DNA of 64,000 bases from Ruegeria sp. ANG-S4 (GTDB lineage Bacteria; Pseudomonadota; Alphaproteobacteria; Rhodobacterales; Rhodobacteraceae). The stretch lies in NCBI RefSeq assembly GCF_000814005.1, contig NZ_JWLK01000001.1, forward strand, positions 1,116,001 to 1,180,000, read 5' to 3'. Each line of letters starts with the position of its first letter. Position 1 is the first letter of the stretch. Below the pieces are notes generated by a model that ran no database searches, was not told the origin of the DNA, and saw only the letters and a list, made by a program, of their open reading frames with translations. This document shows positions 17,020 to 26,091 of this stretch, one piece after another. Made by a program: the position numbers and the translations under genes.

Positions 17020-18162
17020 TCATTGCGTTACACTGAAAGGCCAGTTTGCGCGAAAAAATGCACCTGTATTGGGACGCACATGATGAAGAAAATGACTGTT
17101 CAAAAACCCATCAGGCATTTGGGCTGATCCTGGAATAAACCGTGTGATAACAGAGGTTCCTGGGGAAGTCGGTCCATTCATTGCGCGAAGTTCATTGCTG
17201 GCTTCTTCCAATCGGATTTCTTTGGCGACCATTGGCTGGATATCCACTTCGCCACGTTCGATCATTCCCAGAAGGCGGGGGTATTTCCATGAAGGCATAC
17301 CACGAGTGCCGAAAAACGAGAGTTGTTTGGAATAGATTGCCCGCATGTTCACCTGCATCTGGCCGTCGCCCGACGGCATACCAATTTGCACGTGTCGACC
17401 AAGGATGGCGAGACATTCTAAGGATGCGTTCGTCGTGGTTTCGATGCCCAGTGCTTCTATGGAAACCTGTGCTCCTCCATCGGTAATATCCCGGATCGCT
17501 GCCGCGGCGTCTTGTTTGCTTGCATTTACTGTGGCGTCCGCGCCATTGAGCTTTGCATGCTCAAGTTTCTCTTCAACCACATCCACTACGACAACTCGGC
17601 ATCCAAGCATTTTTGCCAATAGAAGAACGGACAAGCCAATCCCTCCTGTTCCGTGGACAGCCACCCATTCACCAGCTGCGACATCTGCGCGGTCTGTCAA
17701 AGCATGCCAAGCCGTGGTTACACGACACCCCAGCCCCGCCGCCAAGGCAGGAGACAGCGTTTCTGGCAATTGAACCAAGTTGTGGTCAAAAGGCACGGCA
17801 ACGTATTCTGCGTAAGCACCTGGCGTTCCAAACCCAGGAACGATTTGGTTAGCACAAGTGTTTGATACACCTGTTTGACAAGCGTTGCAGCTGCCGCACC
17901 CCAAGATGAACGGCGCTATAAGGCGTTCACCAACACTGTGCTTCGCTTGAGGCCCTGCCTCTACTACAGTTCCACAATATTCGTGCCCTAAGATGGAGCC
18001 ATTTTGAACTTTGGGGTGTGCGCCAGACCATCCATGATAATCCGAGCGGCATACGCCACAGGCAGCGACCTCCAGGACCACTCCATTGTCTGGGCAGGTT
18101 GGATCTGGGACCGTCTCAATCGAAAGGTCTTCACAAAACTCTCTTACGACTGCAGCTCGCAC
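17020..18162 (-). CDS. Zinc-dependent alcohol dehydrogenase
   Basis: A medium-chain Zn/NAD(P) alcohol dehydrogenase, 380 residues. The catalytic zinc site is visible as Cys and Asp in GVCRSDYHGW and His-Glu in LGHEYCG; the structural zinc loop is CGSCNACQTGVSNTC. The cofactor fold carries GTGGIGLSVL and VVVVDVVEEKLEHA. Family members usually end near the VITRF motif; here about 35 further residues follow, rich in aromatic residues and running into repeat-like DNA, suggesting loss of the native stop. It lies 54 bases after the TauD-type gene and is probably co-transcribed, acting on the alcohol or aldehyde released or used by that enzyme. Confidence 0.88.
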   Translation of the reverse strand: MRAAVVREFCEDLSIETVPDPTCPDNGVVLEVAACGVCRSDYHGWSGAHPKVQNGSILGHEYCGTVVEAGPQAKHSVGERLIAPFILGCGSCNACQTGVSNTCANQIVPGFGTPGAYAEYVAVPFDHNLVQLPETLSPALAAGLGCRVTTAWHALTDRADVAAGEWVAVHGTGGIGLSVLLLAKMLGCRVVVVDVVEEKLEHAKLNGADATVNASKQDAAAAIRDITDGGAQVSIEALGIETTTNASLECLAILGRHVQIGMPSGDGQMQVNMRAIYSKQLSFFGTRGMPSWKYPRLLGMIERGEVDIQPMVAKEIRLEEASNELRAMNGPTSPGTSVITRFIPGSAQMPDGFLNSHFLHHVRPNTGAFFRANWPFSVTQ

Positions 18163-18216
18163 TTAGCGCTCCTAAAGATCAGGTTTCTTTGATCGAGCAA
18201 TTCGGTTCGGTCGAGT

Positions 18217-19065
18217 TTAAACAGGTCTATCGCCTTTCACGGTCACACGTCGCCCTTTTCGCTCTGCGGGCCAATAGTCCCAGATCGCACGGTGCATACA
18301 GCACCGGTTGTCCCAAAAGGCCATGTCGTTAAGCGACCACCTGAACCGGATTTGATAGTTGATCTGTTCTGCATGCTCGAAAAGCAAGTTGAGGATCGCG
18401 TCGCTTTCCTTTTCCGACAAGCCCAAAATCTTTGTTGTAAATGTTCGATTCACAAACAACGATTTCCGGCCCGTTTCCGGATGAGTCCTGACAATCGGAT
18501 GGACAGCTTCGGGACAATCAATTTCGCTGTCTTTTTGCCCCCGGTCGCTATAGCGGCCTTTGTAGATATGCTCGGAACTATGAAGCGCAGATAACCCGTT
18601 GATCATGTGTTTTATCGGTTCAGAAAGATCATCGTAGGCCGCATACATATCGCTGAACATGGTGTCCCCGCCGCAGGGTGGAGCGATGTGGATTTGAAGC
18701 ATGGTTCCAAGGGGCGGCGTCTCGTCGCAAGAGACATCAGAGTGCCAGAACTCACCATTTGCCACCTTGGAGTTCTTTGTTGCATGGATCTCGAAAATCT
18801 CAGGATAACCTTCCATTGTCGGGGCCGCAGGGTGTGCATGAAGCGGCCCAAAACGTTTCCCAAATTCAATGTGCTGCGCAGGCGGTATTTCTTTCTGCTC
18901 TTTGAAGAACAGCACCTGGTAGGTGTGAAAGGCGTCGCAGATCTCCGCAAACTGGTCGTCAGGCACAGGCTGGCTCAAATCGACTCCATAGATCTCGGCC
19001 CCAAGGTTTGGAGCAAAAGGTTTGGCAACGATGGAAGTATAGGCGTTGGATTTGGGAGCAACCAT
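18217..19065 (-). CDS. TauD/TfdA-family 2-oxoglutarate dioxygenase
   Basis: A non-haem Fe(II)/2-oxoglutarate-dependent dioxygenase. The iron triad is His and Asp in WHSDVS near residue 105 and the distal His in NRCCMHRAIWDY; the 2-oxoglutarate-binding Arg lies in the C-terminal region. ATG 19065 (MVAPKSNAYTSI) gives 282 residues, the normal family length; the upstream ATG 19122 adds a poorly fitting leader. The family splits sulfonates, aryloxyacids and other substrates by hydroxylation. It is divergent from a LysR gene and upstream of an alcohol dehydrogenase, suggesting a small inducible catabolic unit with unknown substrate. Confidence 0.87.
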   Translation of the reverse strand: MVAPKSNAYTSIVAKPFAPNLGAEIYGVDLSQPVPDDQFAEICDAFHTYQVLFFKEQKEIPPAQHIEFGKRFGPLHAHPAAPTMEGYPEIFEIHATKNSKVANGEFWHSDVSCDETPPLGTMLQIHIAPPCGGDTMFSDMYAAYDDLSEPIKHMINGLSALHSSEHIYKGRYSDRGQKDSEIDCPEAVHPIVRTHPETGRKSLFVNRTFTTKILGLSEKESDAILNLLFEHAEQINYQIRFRWSLNDMAFWDNRCCMHRAIWDYWPAERKGRRVTVKGDRPV

Positions 19066-19156
19066 AAGCACCTCTGGGTTTGGTTTCACAAGGCGTGCTG
19101 TACGCAAGGTACACATCAACAAAAATGAACAAAAACGAAAAATCTTTGACTAATTA

Positions 19157-19171
19157 GTGAAAAAATTTCAC
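19157..19171. promoter_or_regulatory. Perfect palindrome in LysR/TauD divergent promoter
   Basis: GTGAAAAAATTTCAC is a perfect 6-base inverted repeat with a 3-base centre in an AT-rich stretch between the two divergent starts. It contains the T-N-A spacing usual for LysR-type boxes and is a good candidate for the binding site of the adjacent regulator. Confidence 0.45.
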
Positions 19172-19209
19172 ATATGAATCACGGTTCAAGCGGTAGCGAG
19201 GTTATCGGA

Positions 19210-20082
19210 ATGAGCATTCGGTCACTGCGAACACTAATCGCAGTTCATCGACATGGTAGCTTCCGTGCCGCGTCAGAGGAGGAGCATCTAACTCCGTCGG
19301 CGGTCAGTCACCAGATGCGAAATTTGGAGGTCGCGTTGGGGCTCGATTTATTTGACCGATCAGCCAAGTCGCCCAAACTTACTCATACCGGGCTAACGTT
19401 CGTCGGAGAGGCTGCTGCCGTGGTGGCCGCATATGACGGTTTGGCGGAAAGGGTGAAGTCGAACAACGAACTCTCTGGAGAAATAACTTTGGGTGCCGTT
19501 CCAACAACCCTGACTGGATTGGTGCCGTTTGCGCTGGCGAGGCTAAAATCCGTGCATCCGGACATCCATGTACGGATTGTTCCAGGTTTGACCAATCAGC
19601 TTTTGCTCCAGTTAGATCGCGGGCAGATTCAAGCGGCGATCATTTCCCGTCCAGATGTTCTGTCAAACACTTTGAAATTCTCTGAAATTGTATCCGAAGA
19701 ATTGGTCCTACTTGTCTCGGAAAACACCCCAGATCTACCTCCGAAAGAACTGCTTGTTGCATCACCGTTTATTCGTTTTACGCGTGATGCGGTTGTAGGA
19801 AGGCAAATCGAGACTTGGCTGCAAAGAAAGGGCATTGAAGTCAAAGACGCCATGGAACTAGAGAGCCTTGAAGCAATCTCAAGTATGGTGGCCGCTGAAC
19901 TTGGCGTATCAATCATACCGGACAGCGGCTTGGCTGCATATGACCACCTGCGGCTCAAGAGGATTCCACTTGAACATAATGGACCTCGGCGCGTCGTCGG
20001 TCTGGCAAGTGTAGCGACGTCGCCTCGTGCCAAAATGGTTGATGCAGTTAAAATGGCTCTGATGGAAGCAGCGGATCCTTAG
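19210..20082 (+). CDS. LysR-type transcriptional regulator
   Basis: A 290-residue LysR regulator. The N-terminal winged helix spans residues 3-60 (SLRTLIAVHRHGSFRAASEE, SAVSHQMRNLE, GLDLFDR), and the effector domain follows (GEITLGAVPT, LDRGQIQAAI). ATG 19210 gives the usual short leader and has GAGG upstream; ATG 19174 would add 12 residues. It probably controls the divergent TauD-dehydrogenase pair and itself. Confidence 0.9.
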   Translation: MSIRSLRTLIAVHRHGSFRAASEEEHLTPSAVSHQMRNLEVALGLDLFDRSAKSPKLTHTGLTFVGEAAAVVAAYDGLAERVKSNNELSGEITLGAVPTTLTGLVPFALARLKSVHPDIHVRIVPGLTNQLLLQLDRGQIQAAIISRPDVLSNTLKFSEIVSEELVLLVSENTPDLPPKELLVASPFIRFTRDAVVGRQIETWLQRKGIEVKDAMELESLEAISSMVAAELGVSIIPDSGLAAYDHLRLKRIPLEHNGPRRVVGLASVATSPRAKMVDAVKMALMEAADP

Positions 20083-20423
20083 CTTTTTTGAAGTGACATC
20101 CAAGCAGGTATCCAACAAAAACCCCATGACCTCTTACATACCCGCTCACACTCAACCGGAGAAATCAGACTGTAGGTGACGGCCCTAAAGCCGATCATGA
20201 CGACAAGCGGTGTCTGCCGAAGCCATCGGATTGATTGATTAGAGAGAAAGGTAAGCTCAACCGTTAGGCATCCTGCACCAATGATTAGCCCGGCCATACA
20301 GCCGACAAATGCGTCCACTGGAGTCTCGTATCCGTCTGCGAAGATGAGAGGCGTGAGTGCACCAATGCACATTGAAATTGCAATGACCTTCAAAGCGAAA
20401 GTCGCTGTTAATCTGTCGATCAA
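20079..20423 (-). pseudogene. Membrane part of a broken adenylate cyclase (tentative)
   Basis: A 114-residue open frame with three hydrophobic segments (VIAISMCIGALTPLIFA, DAFVGCMAGLIIGAGCL, PLVVMIGFRAVTYSLI). The RWLRQTPLVVMIGFRA stretch resembles the end of the membrane domain that precedes the cyclase domain in several alphaproteobacterial adenylate cyclases. No cyclase domain follows; the frame ends within the 3' end of the LysR gene. I read it as a remnant, but it may be an unrelated small membrane protein. Confidence 0.35.
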
Positions 20424-21020
20424 GGCCGCCTCCGGAAAGAGAATGCCCTGTTTTGCTATCAGAATCGTTGGCTGGCGGGAACGTGAACTTCAATGGACGG
20501 AACACTCACTTTGTCAGTCGGAGAAATCACAGGCAAATGCAGTGAATTGGCGCTCGTGGGACGTTGTGCGACAAGATCGGCGTCACCGCGGATCGCGAGT
20601 CTGTTTGCTATGTTGGCGGGTATTTCCGCTCTGCTTGTTTCGTTGAACATCAATCGAAATTTGAATTTCGGCTTTGCGTCTTGCTGTATACTGGTGAGGG
20701 CTAAGTCTAATCTCGTGCATCACTTGTTTCTGACATAAACGGATGATCACGAATTCGACCGGGCGAAGCGTTGAGACTCCAATCTGAATTACCGACCTAC
20801 CATTCAGGATATCTTCTTTGGTCATGCACTACAGACCGGTGGATACGAAGAAAGCCTCGGATTCTATTGTGCCAGCCAATGCCCCAGCGCGCCATTGGGT
20901 GCTAAGGAAATTCCCAACGACCCGCGCTGCACTGGACCAGAGTTTTTTGTATTTTGGCTCGAACAGGCCCTTTGGACACTGCGAGAAAAGGATGCTTCCA
21001 GAAGGCTATCTCAAAGCGCA
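20424..21020. other. Decayed region before IS remnant
   Basis: No intact gene is visible in about 600 bases. A frame around 20825-21005 (reading GGYEESLGFYCASQ and later PEFFVFWLEQALWTL) is open but has no start and no family I recognise; it may be the tail of a gene cut by the insertion element. The rest shows nothing. Confidence 0.3.
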
Positions 21021-21360
21021 CGGGTCGCTACGGGTCGTATCGGGCTGCTTTCAGAGAGCTTGGTGCTAATGACAAATAACAAACGGGCAGGTGGCTCAAC
21101 AACCGCGTCGAGAACTTGCACCTGCCGTTTCGACGACGTGACCGCGCGATGCAACGTTTCAGGCGAATGCGACGTTTACAGAAACTCGCTTTCGTCCACT
21201 CCTCCGAATACAACCACACTAACCAGGAAGGATCGCTAGCCAGCCGAGACACCGTCAAGCAGACACGCACCGCCGATCTTAGCGCGTGGCGTCAACTCTG
21301 TTCCGGATAGGTTCGCGGTTTCCGCGGCACGCTGAGACTGGTTCGAGTTCTTCTGACAGC
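21021..21360 (+). mobile_element. IS6-type element, 3' remnant
   Basis: The sequence matches the last third of the intact transposase gene (from the GTCGTATCGGGCTGC stretch onward), but with small deletions and frame changes, and ends in a clear terminal repeat, AGTTCTTCTGACAGC (21346-21360). The left part is missing. It forms the left boundary of the HTH/periplasmic/membrane cassette. Confidence 0.75.
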
Positions 21361-21378
21361 GCACCGCGAACAAGAAGC

Positions 21379-22410
21379 TCAGTGTGGCTTTGTTGGCGGA
21401 TCCGCCTCAAACTCATCAGACAAACTAGATAAGCTGGGTGGTTCGTCTGGAATCGGCGCAGCTTTTTGGGTTCGAAAACACGCCGGTAGGATATTTTCAG
21501 CGGCACTTTTCAGGCGTGCGCTAATATTGGACATTTCGTTTTCAGCACAATGAAAACTGCCTACTTCATCGGGAAGCTCTAAAGTCTTGTTCTGCAATGC
21601 CTGTGCAACTTTTGGCCAATCAACACTACCATCTTCAGTGTTCGGTTCTATTCTGATGTTTTCAAAAATAACTGGAGAGAACGCCGGATAAAGAGATTTG
21701 TCCCCTTTTTGGGAGATCGCCTGAAGAGAACCGCGTATGCTGACTCGGGCTTCTTTTGTGGCGTTGTCGACCCAATCTAATGGACGGGCCAGAGTGATCA
21801 CCCGTAAACAATCGTCGTCAAGCGCTATCAGTTGAGTAAGGCCAGCGGTGGCGGCCTGCCAAACGTAACCCTCATGAACATATTCGTAAGTTCGTCCTGC
21901 CGGACCGCTGTTGCGCTGTGCAGACACGAAACGCCACCGACCCAGCTTGGCGTCCTCATAAATGACGACAATCGCGGAAATAATCCGATCTGCGAAATCA
22001 AAGGATTGTCGATACATAAGGAATGCCCCACTTTTAAGTGGCTCCGGAGGGGTATCCTCAGGCACTTCAAATCTCGGTGGCGCGTTACTTCTCACATCTG
22101 TCCAGTTTGGGGCGTCTTCACCGCGATCTTTGAAAAGACGAGAAACGCAGTTCAACACTTCTTCGCTAACTGCGCGACCCGTCATAAGATCGTCGTATTG
22201 CTCAACGCTGATACCAGCAGCTTTGACAAATTTATTTCTTTCAAGTCTCTGTCTGCAAACAAAGTCAATCACTTGTCGCGATATCTCGTTCCAGTCGTAA
22301 TTGTTGGACATGGCAGTATCCATTAAATCGATTCGTAAAATTGTATCCTGTAGTTTATCATAAATTTGGTTCAAATTGTTGTTTCTCCAGCGGTCTGCGG
22401 ACGGACTCAC
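21379..22410 (-). CDS. Unrecognised protein with N-terminal helix-turn-helix
   Basis: I do not recognise a family. From the GTG start the product has 343 residues; a shorter form from ATG 22323 (MDTAMSNN) is possible, and neither has a good ribosome site. Residues about 42-95 (EISRQVIDFVCRQRLERNKF, AAGISVEQYDDLMTGRAVSEE) look like a phage-repressor-type helix-turn-helix. The middle part is rich in beta strands and aromatic residues (YEYVHEGYVWQAATAGLTQL), and the tail is Pro/Ser/Asp-rich. There is no signal peptide. It lies 30 bases after the periplasmic protein gene on the same strand and may be the regulator or intracellular arm of the cassette. Confidence 0.55.
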   Translation of the reverse strand: MSPSADRWRNNNLNQIYDKLQDTILRIDLMDTAMSNNYDWNEISRQVIDFVCRQRLERNKFVKAAGISVEQYDDLMTGRAVSEEVLNCVSRLFKDRGEDAPNWTDVRSNAPPRFEVPEDTPPEPLKSGAFLMYRQSFDFADRIISAIVVIYEDAKLGRWRFVSAQRNSGPAGRTYEYVHEGYVWQAATAGLTQLIALDDDCLRVITLARPLDWVDNATKEARVSIRGSLQAISQKGDKSLYPAFSPVIFENIRIEPNTEDGSVDWPKVAQALQNKTLELPDEVGSFHCAENEMSNISARLKSAAENILPACFRTQKAAPIPDEPPSLSSLSDEFEADPPTKPH

Positions 22411-22439
22411 TGATCTAGCTTCACAGTCTTCATTATGCC

Positions 22440-23825
22440 TTAGGGTTGAATAACATCAATTCGGCCAATGGGCCAGCGACCTAGAATTCGTGTCATCTCT
22501 ATAAAGCTTGCATCAATGGAGTCTCCAAAATGAATATTCAACCATCGGCGAAATTCCTTCTCATTTCCCGGGCGATAAATGTCCTCTACTAAAAATCGGT
22601 TGAATGCAAACGGTAGCGTTGACTTGAGATCAACTTCTTTGGGGACACCTGCTGGAAAGACCACTGAATATGGTTGTGCAAGGAAACGTTCTTCGGAGAT
22701 TACGATCCCTTCGGAGATACCCTTGAGCTCCATTTTCTTAAGTATACTATTCAAAATGGGTCTATCGGCAATGTAGATATCTATTTGCTCTTTTTCCTGC
22801 ACATCACTTTGCGGCTCACTGCTATGACCACCATCATCGGAAGACCGATTTGGATCTTTCTTCAGGTCTTCAACGCCGGGGCCGTCCCCCTTATGCAAAG
22901 CAGATTGATCAACTGACGAACTTCCTTCGACTACCTGTGATAAATCACCTTGGGGTTCTTTGTCACTTGAAGACCGAAATAGACCGAAAAGTTCGGCGCA
23001 TCTCATATAGTATTTGACAACTTCAACTAAGCCGAGCTTGTTCCACACGTCGTCGCTTTTAGGGCACTCTAATTGCTGTTCAGGATCTGAATTTACTTGT
23101 GCTTCGGTAGTACTGACGTCTGATGGCAGTTTCGAGGATTTGCATCCCGCGTTGGGTTCAGTTTCGTTATTTAGCGTACAAATGCGTTCTTCAACATCGT
23201 GGTGACTGGTTATTCCAACTGCTATTTCGCTTGTCGTGCTTTTTAAGCTGCGAAGAACCTCTGCACGTTGTTTCGCTGCTTCAGGTCCTGCGGTGTCAGA
23301 AGATGTAGTATCGACAAGAAACCCTACTCGAAGCCGTTCATGGCTCTCGACCCGTTTCCGGACTCGCGGTTCGTTCATCATGAACGTGCTCGTAGAGAGA
23401 AAAATGGGAAGCGATACGCGGTATTTAGCTGCAACTTCGAGTGTCGCCGTGGTTGCCCCGCAAAGCATATCAATGCCCTCTGGGCCATCAAGCGCTTTGA
23501 ACCTATTCGGGTTTTCAAAGCCGCTCGTCGTTACTTCGACATAACAAATTTTGTAATTGTCTGGATTTCTTGCCAACAGGTCGGAGAGGAACCTGCGGCA
23601 TAGATCCACGACGTATCCTCGAAAATCGTTACCTATGTTGCAACCATCGCGATCCGCGGATGGCGGAGTATCTCGGTACGAAAATGGTGCAGCATCCCCT
23701 CTTACCCCGACACGTATCGTCTGGTTTTCGTTGTCTGCCAACACTTCTGATTTTGATACCGTTAACGTCAGGCAAACAAGAGGAAGTAGATACAACTTAA
23801 ATTGACGCGCAATTTTTGCTAGCAT
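22440..23825 (-). CDS. Periplasmic solute-binding-like protein with a long inserted linker
   Basis: A predicted exported protein of 461 residues. ATG 23825 has AGGTGAAG upstream and opens a signal peptide (KLYLLPLVCLTLTVSKSE). The first lobe looks like a family-3 solute-binding domain (IRVGVRGDAAPFSYRD, GYVVDLCRRFL, IDMLCGATTATLEV). About 160 hydrophilic residues rich in Ser, Asp and Glu then interrupt the fold before the sequence returns to a lobe-like end (DIYIADRPILNSIL, RFLAQPYSVVFPAG). The paired Cys residues suggest disulphides. No transporter subunits lie nearby, so sensing is likelier than uptake; the divergent membrane protein is the obvious partner. Confidence 0.6.
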   Translation of the reverse strand: MLAKIARQFKLYLLPLVCLTLTVSKSEVLADNENQTIRVGVRGDAAPFSYRDTPPSADRDGCNIGNDFRGYVVDLCRRFLSDLLARNPDNYKICYVEVTTSGFENPNRFKALDGPEGIDMLCGATTATLEVAAKYRVSLPIFLSTSTFMMNEPRVRKRVESHERLRVGFLVDTTSSDTAGPEAAKQRAEVLRSLKSTTSEIAVGITSHHDVEERICTLNNETEPNAGCKSSKLPSDVSTTEAQVNSDPEQQLECPKSDDVWNKLGLVEVVKYYMRCAELFGLFRSSSDKEPQGDLSQVVEGSSSVDQSALHKGDGPGVEDLKKDPNRSSDDGGHSSEPQSDVQEKEQIDIYIADRPILNSILKKMELKGISEGIVISEERFLAQPYSVVFPAGVPKEVDLKSTLPFAFNRFLVEDIYRPGNEKEFRRWLNIHFGDSIDASFIEMTRILGRWPIGRIDVIQP

Positions 23826-23834
23826 TTCTTCACC

Positions 23835-23865
23835 TTGTCCAAAAGAAATCAAATATTGTCCAAAA
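23835..23865. promoter_or_regulatory. Direct repeat in divergent promoter
   Basis: TTGTCCAAAA occurs twice, at 23835-23844 and 23856-23865, 21 bases apart (two helical turns), in the 51 bases between the divergent starts of the periplasmic and membrane protein genes. It could bind a regulator on one face of the DNA; the nearby helix-turn-helix protein is a candidate. Confidence 0.35.
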
Positions 23866-23876
23866 ATGAGTAAATT

Positions 23877-25997
23877 ATGCACTACTTACTTGTAATTGTC
23901 ATGTTCATACTCTGCGCAATTGGTCTTTCGTTTGATGTACCCACATTGCGCTACGATTTTGCACTCCATACTGAAACAATGCTTCCGCTCATTGTTGCGG
24001 TAGGAGTGATTTATTGGTTCTACAGCGCGCGGTTTGCCGAGTGGTCTGCCGACAGTGGCCCTCCAGTCGGGTTTCCAGCTCGCCCAACAAGTCACTATAC
24101 TACCCGTTTGAGGTATCATTTGTTTGTATTGGCGTATTGTTCCATGGGTTTGATCGCGCTCCTTGTCATTTACGCGGCACCTCAGAACATTATGGCCATC
24201 GTGTGCAAAATTCCCGGAAGTGTCATTCCCGAGTGTGAGCAGTCGTTGGAGTCGATATCTAAGCAATCAATTGAAGCGCTTGTTTTGGGTCTATCTATAG
24301 CGATCGCGTTGCTGAACCTACCATCCTTCGATGCCAGATGGCGGTCGACGCTTCAGCGAGCCGCGGACATTCCATCACGTGCGACAAATCTTGTCGGTAT
24401 GTTGCATGACCGTTTTGATCTCTTCGCGGCCGACCCCGAGAGGGTTCGAAATTTTATTGTCCAGTACAACGCACAGCAGGGTGCGCCCAGGCTGTTTCTT
24501 GGCGATTTTTATGCACCCTCGGATGAGGGTTATCTGGAAACCTACCCAAGGTGCGAATACATCCTTTTCGAACTTAGCAATCTTGACGAAGATACGCGGC
24601 GTTCGGTACGCATGTCAGATTTTTCCTCGAAAATAAAAGAACTTGGTATTCAGCTTAGCGATGTAAGACAAGATGTTGTCGGGCTTCATCGGACGCTAGG
24701 TGAAACGCTAGGCCGTCGTTTTGCCGGGGACTTTGCGAAAATTCACGATAGTGAAGATCCAGATAACATTGAAACACCTGATCTGGACGGCAAATCAGGG
24801 CCAAAAGTTGAAAGAGAGCGAATTCGAAGAAAAAATTCCAGAAATTTCGAAGGGCGCCTTAGCGAAGAATTTGCAATCACAAAACTCGACAACATCCTCG
24901 AGGATGTGGAGCTTTCGGATGATGACGGCCAGAGCGCAAATGATGAAGTCTTGCGCGACTTCATGCTTAAGCGTTTGGGTGAAATCAGCGAAAAAAGCCA
25001 GGCGGTTTACGCAGACCTGCTGAAGATTGTGGTGCTTATGTCATTAAGAAGCACCGCGTCTCCACAGTGGTTTCTCGAGCATCTCGGTTTTGAGCTGAGT
25101 AGGGGTGAGGCTGATCAAACTGAAGTTGCCCCTTGGCTCGTAATGATGGTATTTATACTCGTTATACTGGTGACCATGGCTTTTGGTGTCGTCGACCCGA
25201 GCAACATGATAGTGACCTTCTCTTTTTCGCTTGGCATGTTGGGGACATCAGTTTTCGGTGGTTTCTTGGTCGCTAGCCTAATAGCGGACTCGTATACGGA
25301 CTTCAAAAGCAGAACGGTACAACCTGATATTCCAATCATGAACCTTTGCTGGTTCTTCATGATGCCTATGCTGTCGTCATTGCTTTCGGTAATAGTCGTA
25401 GGCCAATTTTATCCAATCGAAGCGAAAACAGCCCAGTTTTTCACTCCGGTTGCAGGATGGCTCGGGCTCTACGTAGCGGTAACTACATATCGTGAAAGAC
25501 TGAATCTACAGTCGACTTCAAACGAAGTCGAAGAACCTGAGTTGGATTCAGCCTCACTTGAAGTTCGGACAGAACCTGCCGACTTAAAATCAACAAGAAC
25601 AGGCCGAGTCCCATCGCCATTACCAACGCGACCTCCACTAAATGAGCTATTGGAGAACAGCCGACTTATGAAGGTTTCGGGCATCTCCTATCACCCTCGT
25701 GATTGGCGGTGGTTGATTTGGGGGGCCTTCGTGCTGACATTAGGTGGTGCCATCTCATCAGGATTGCCCTTTCCAACATACTTTATTATTACCCTCTTTT
25801 TGGGTGGGTACCTGGTTCCACTGCTGTTGTTTTGGACAAATTGGCTTATTGATCGCGAAATCCGACGTCGAAGCCTAGATGACCGCATGGCAGGTCAAGA
25901 CTGGGAGTATAGGACGAACAGTTCTGTCTGGCTCGACCTTCGCTATCTTTTGGTTGTCCGAACGCCTCTTCGGTGGTTGTGGCGCCTCGTACCTTGA
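23877..25997 (+). CDS. Large multi-pass membrane protein of unknown function
   Basis: No family is recognised. The 706-residue product has membrane segments near residues 1-18, 33-52, 80-105 and 130-148, a cytoplasmic stretch of about 270 residues with charged and coiled-coil-like sequence (residues 150-420), a cluster of four further segments near 425-545, a Pro/Ser/Glu-rich linker and two or three final segments (620-675). The intracellular region has no kinase, GGDEF, cyclase or ATPase motif that I can see. It is divergent from the periplasmic binding-like gene, 51 bases apart, suggesting one receptor or channel complex. The ribosome site is weak (GAG about 8 bases upstream). Confidence 0.6.
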   Translation: MHYLLVIVMFILCAIGLSFDVPTLRYDFALHTETMLPLIVAVGVIYWFYSARFAEWSADSGPPVGFPARPTSHYTTRLRYHLFVLAYCSMGLIALLVIYAAPQNIMAIVCKIPGSVIPECEQSLESISKQSIEALVLGLSIAIALLNLPSFDARWRSTLQRAADIPSRATNLVGMLHDRFDLFAADPERVRNFIVQYNAQQGAPRLFLGDFYAPSDEGYLETYPRCEYILFELSNLDEDTRRSVRMSDFSSKIKELGIQLSDVRQDVVGLHRTLGETLGRRFAGDFAKIHDSEDPDNIETPDLDGKSGPKVERERIRRKNSRNFEGRLSEEFAITKLDNILEDVELSDDDGQSANDEVLRDFMLKRLGEISEKSQAVYADLLKIVVLMSLRSTASPQWFLEHLGFELSRGEADQTEVAPWLVMMVFILVILVTMAFGVVDPSNMIVTFSFSLGMLGTSVFGGFLVASLIADSYTDFKSRTVQPDIPIMNLCWFFMMPMLSSLLSVIVVGQFYPIEAKTAQFFTPVAGWLGLYVAVTTYRERLNLQSTSNEVEEPELDSASLEVRTEPADLKSTRTGRVPSPLPTRPPLNELLENSRLMKVSGISYHPRDWRWLIWGAFVLTLGGAISSGLPFPTYFIITLFLGGYLVPLLLFWTNWLIDREIRRRSLDDRMAGQDWEYRTNSSVWLDLRYLLVVRTPLRWLWRLVP

Positions 25998-26091
25998 AAA
26001 ATGTGCGTACCAAAATTGAAGTTGGTTCGATTGATGTCGACACACCGTGATCTAGCGTTCAGCGCGTCATAGACAGGAAATCTTTGCTGCG

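Noticed and set aside
20818..21069. 83-codon open frame running into the IS remnant
   Set aside because: It is a chimera of unknown DNA and decayed transposase sequence, with no ribosome site.
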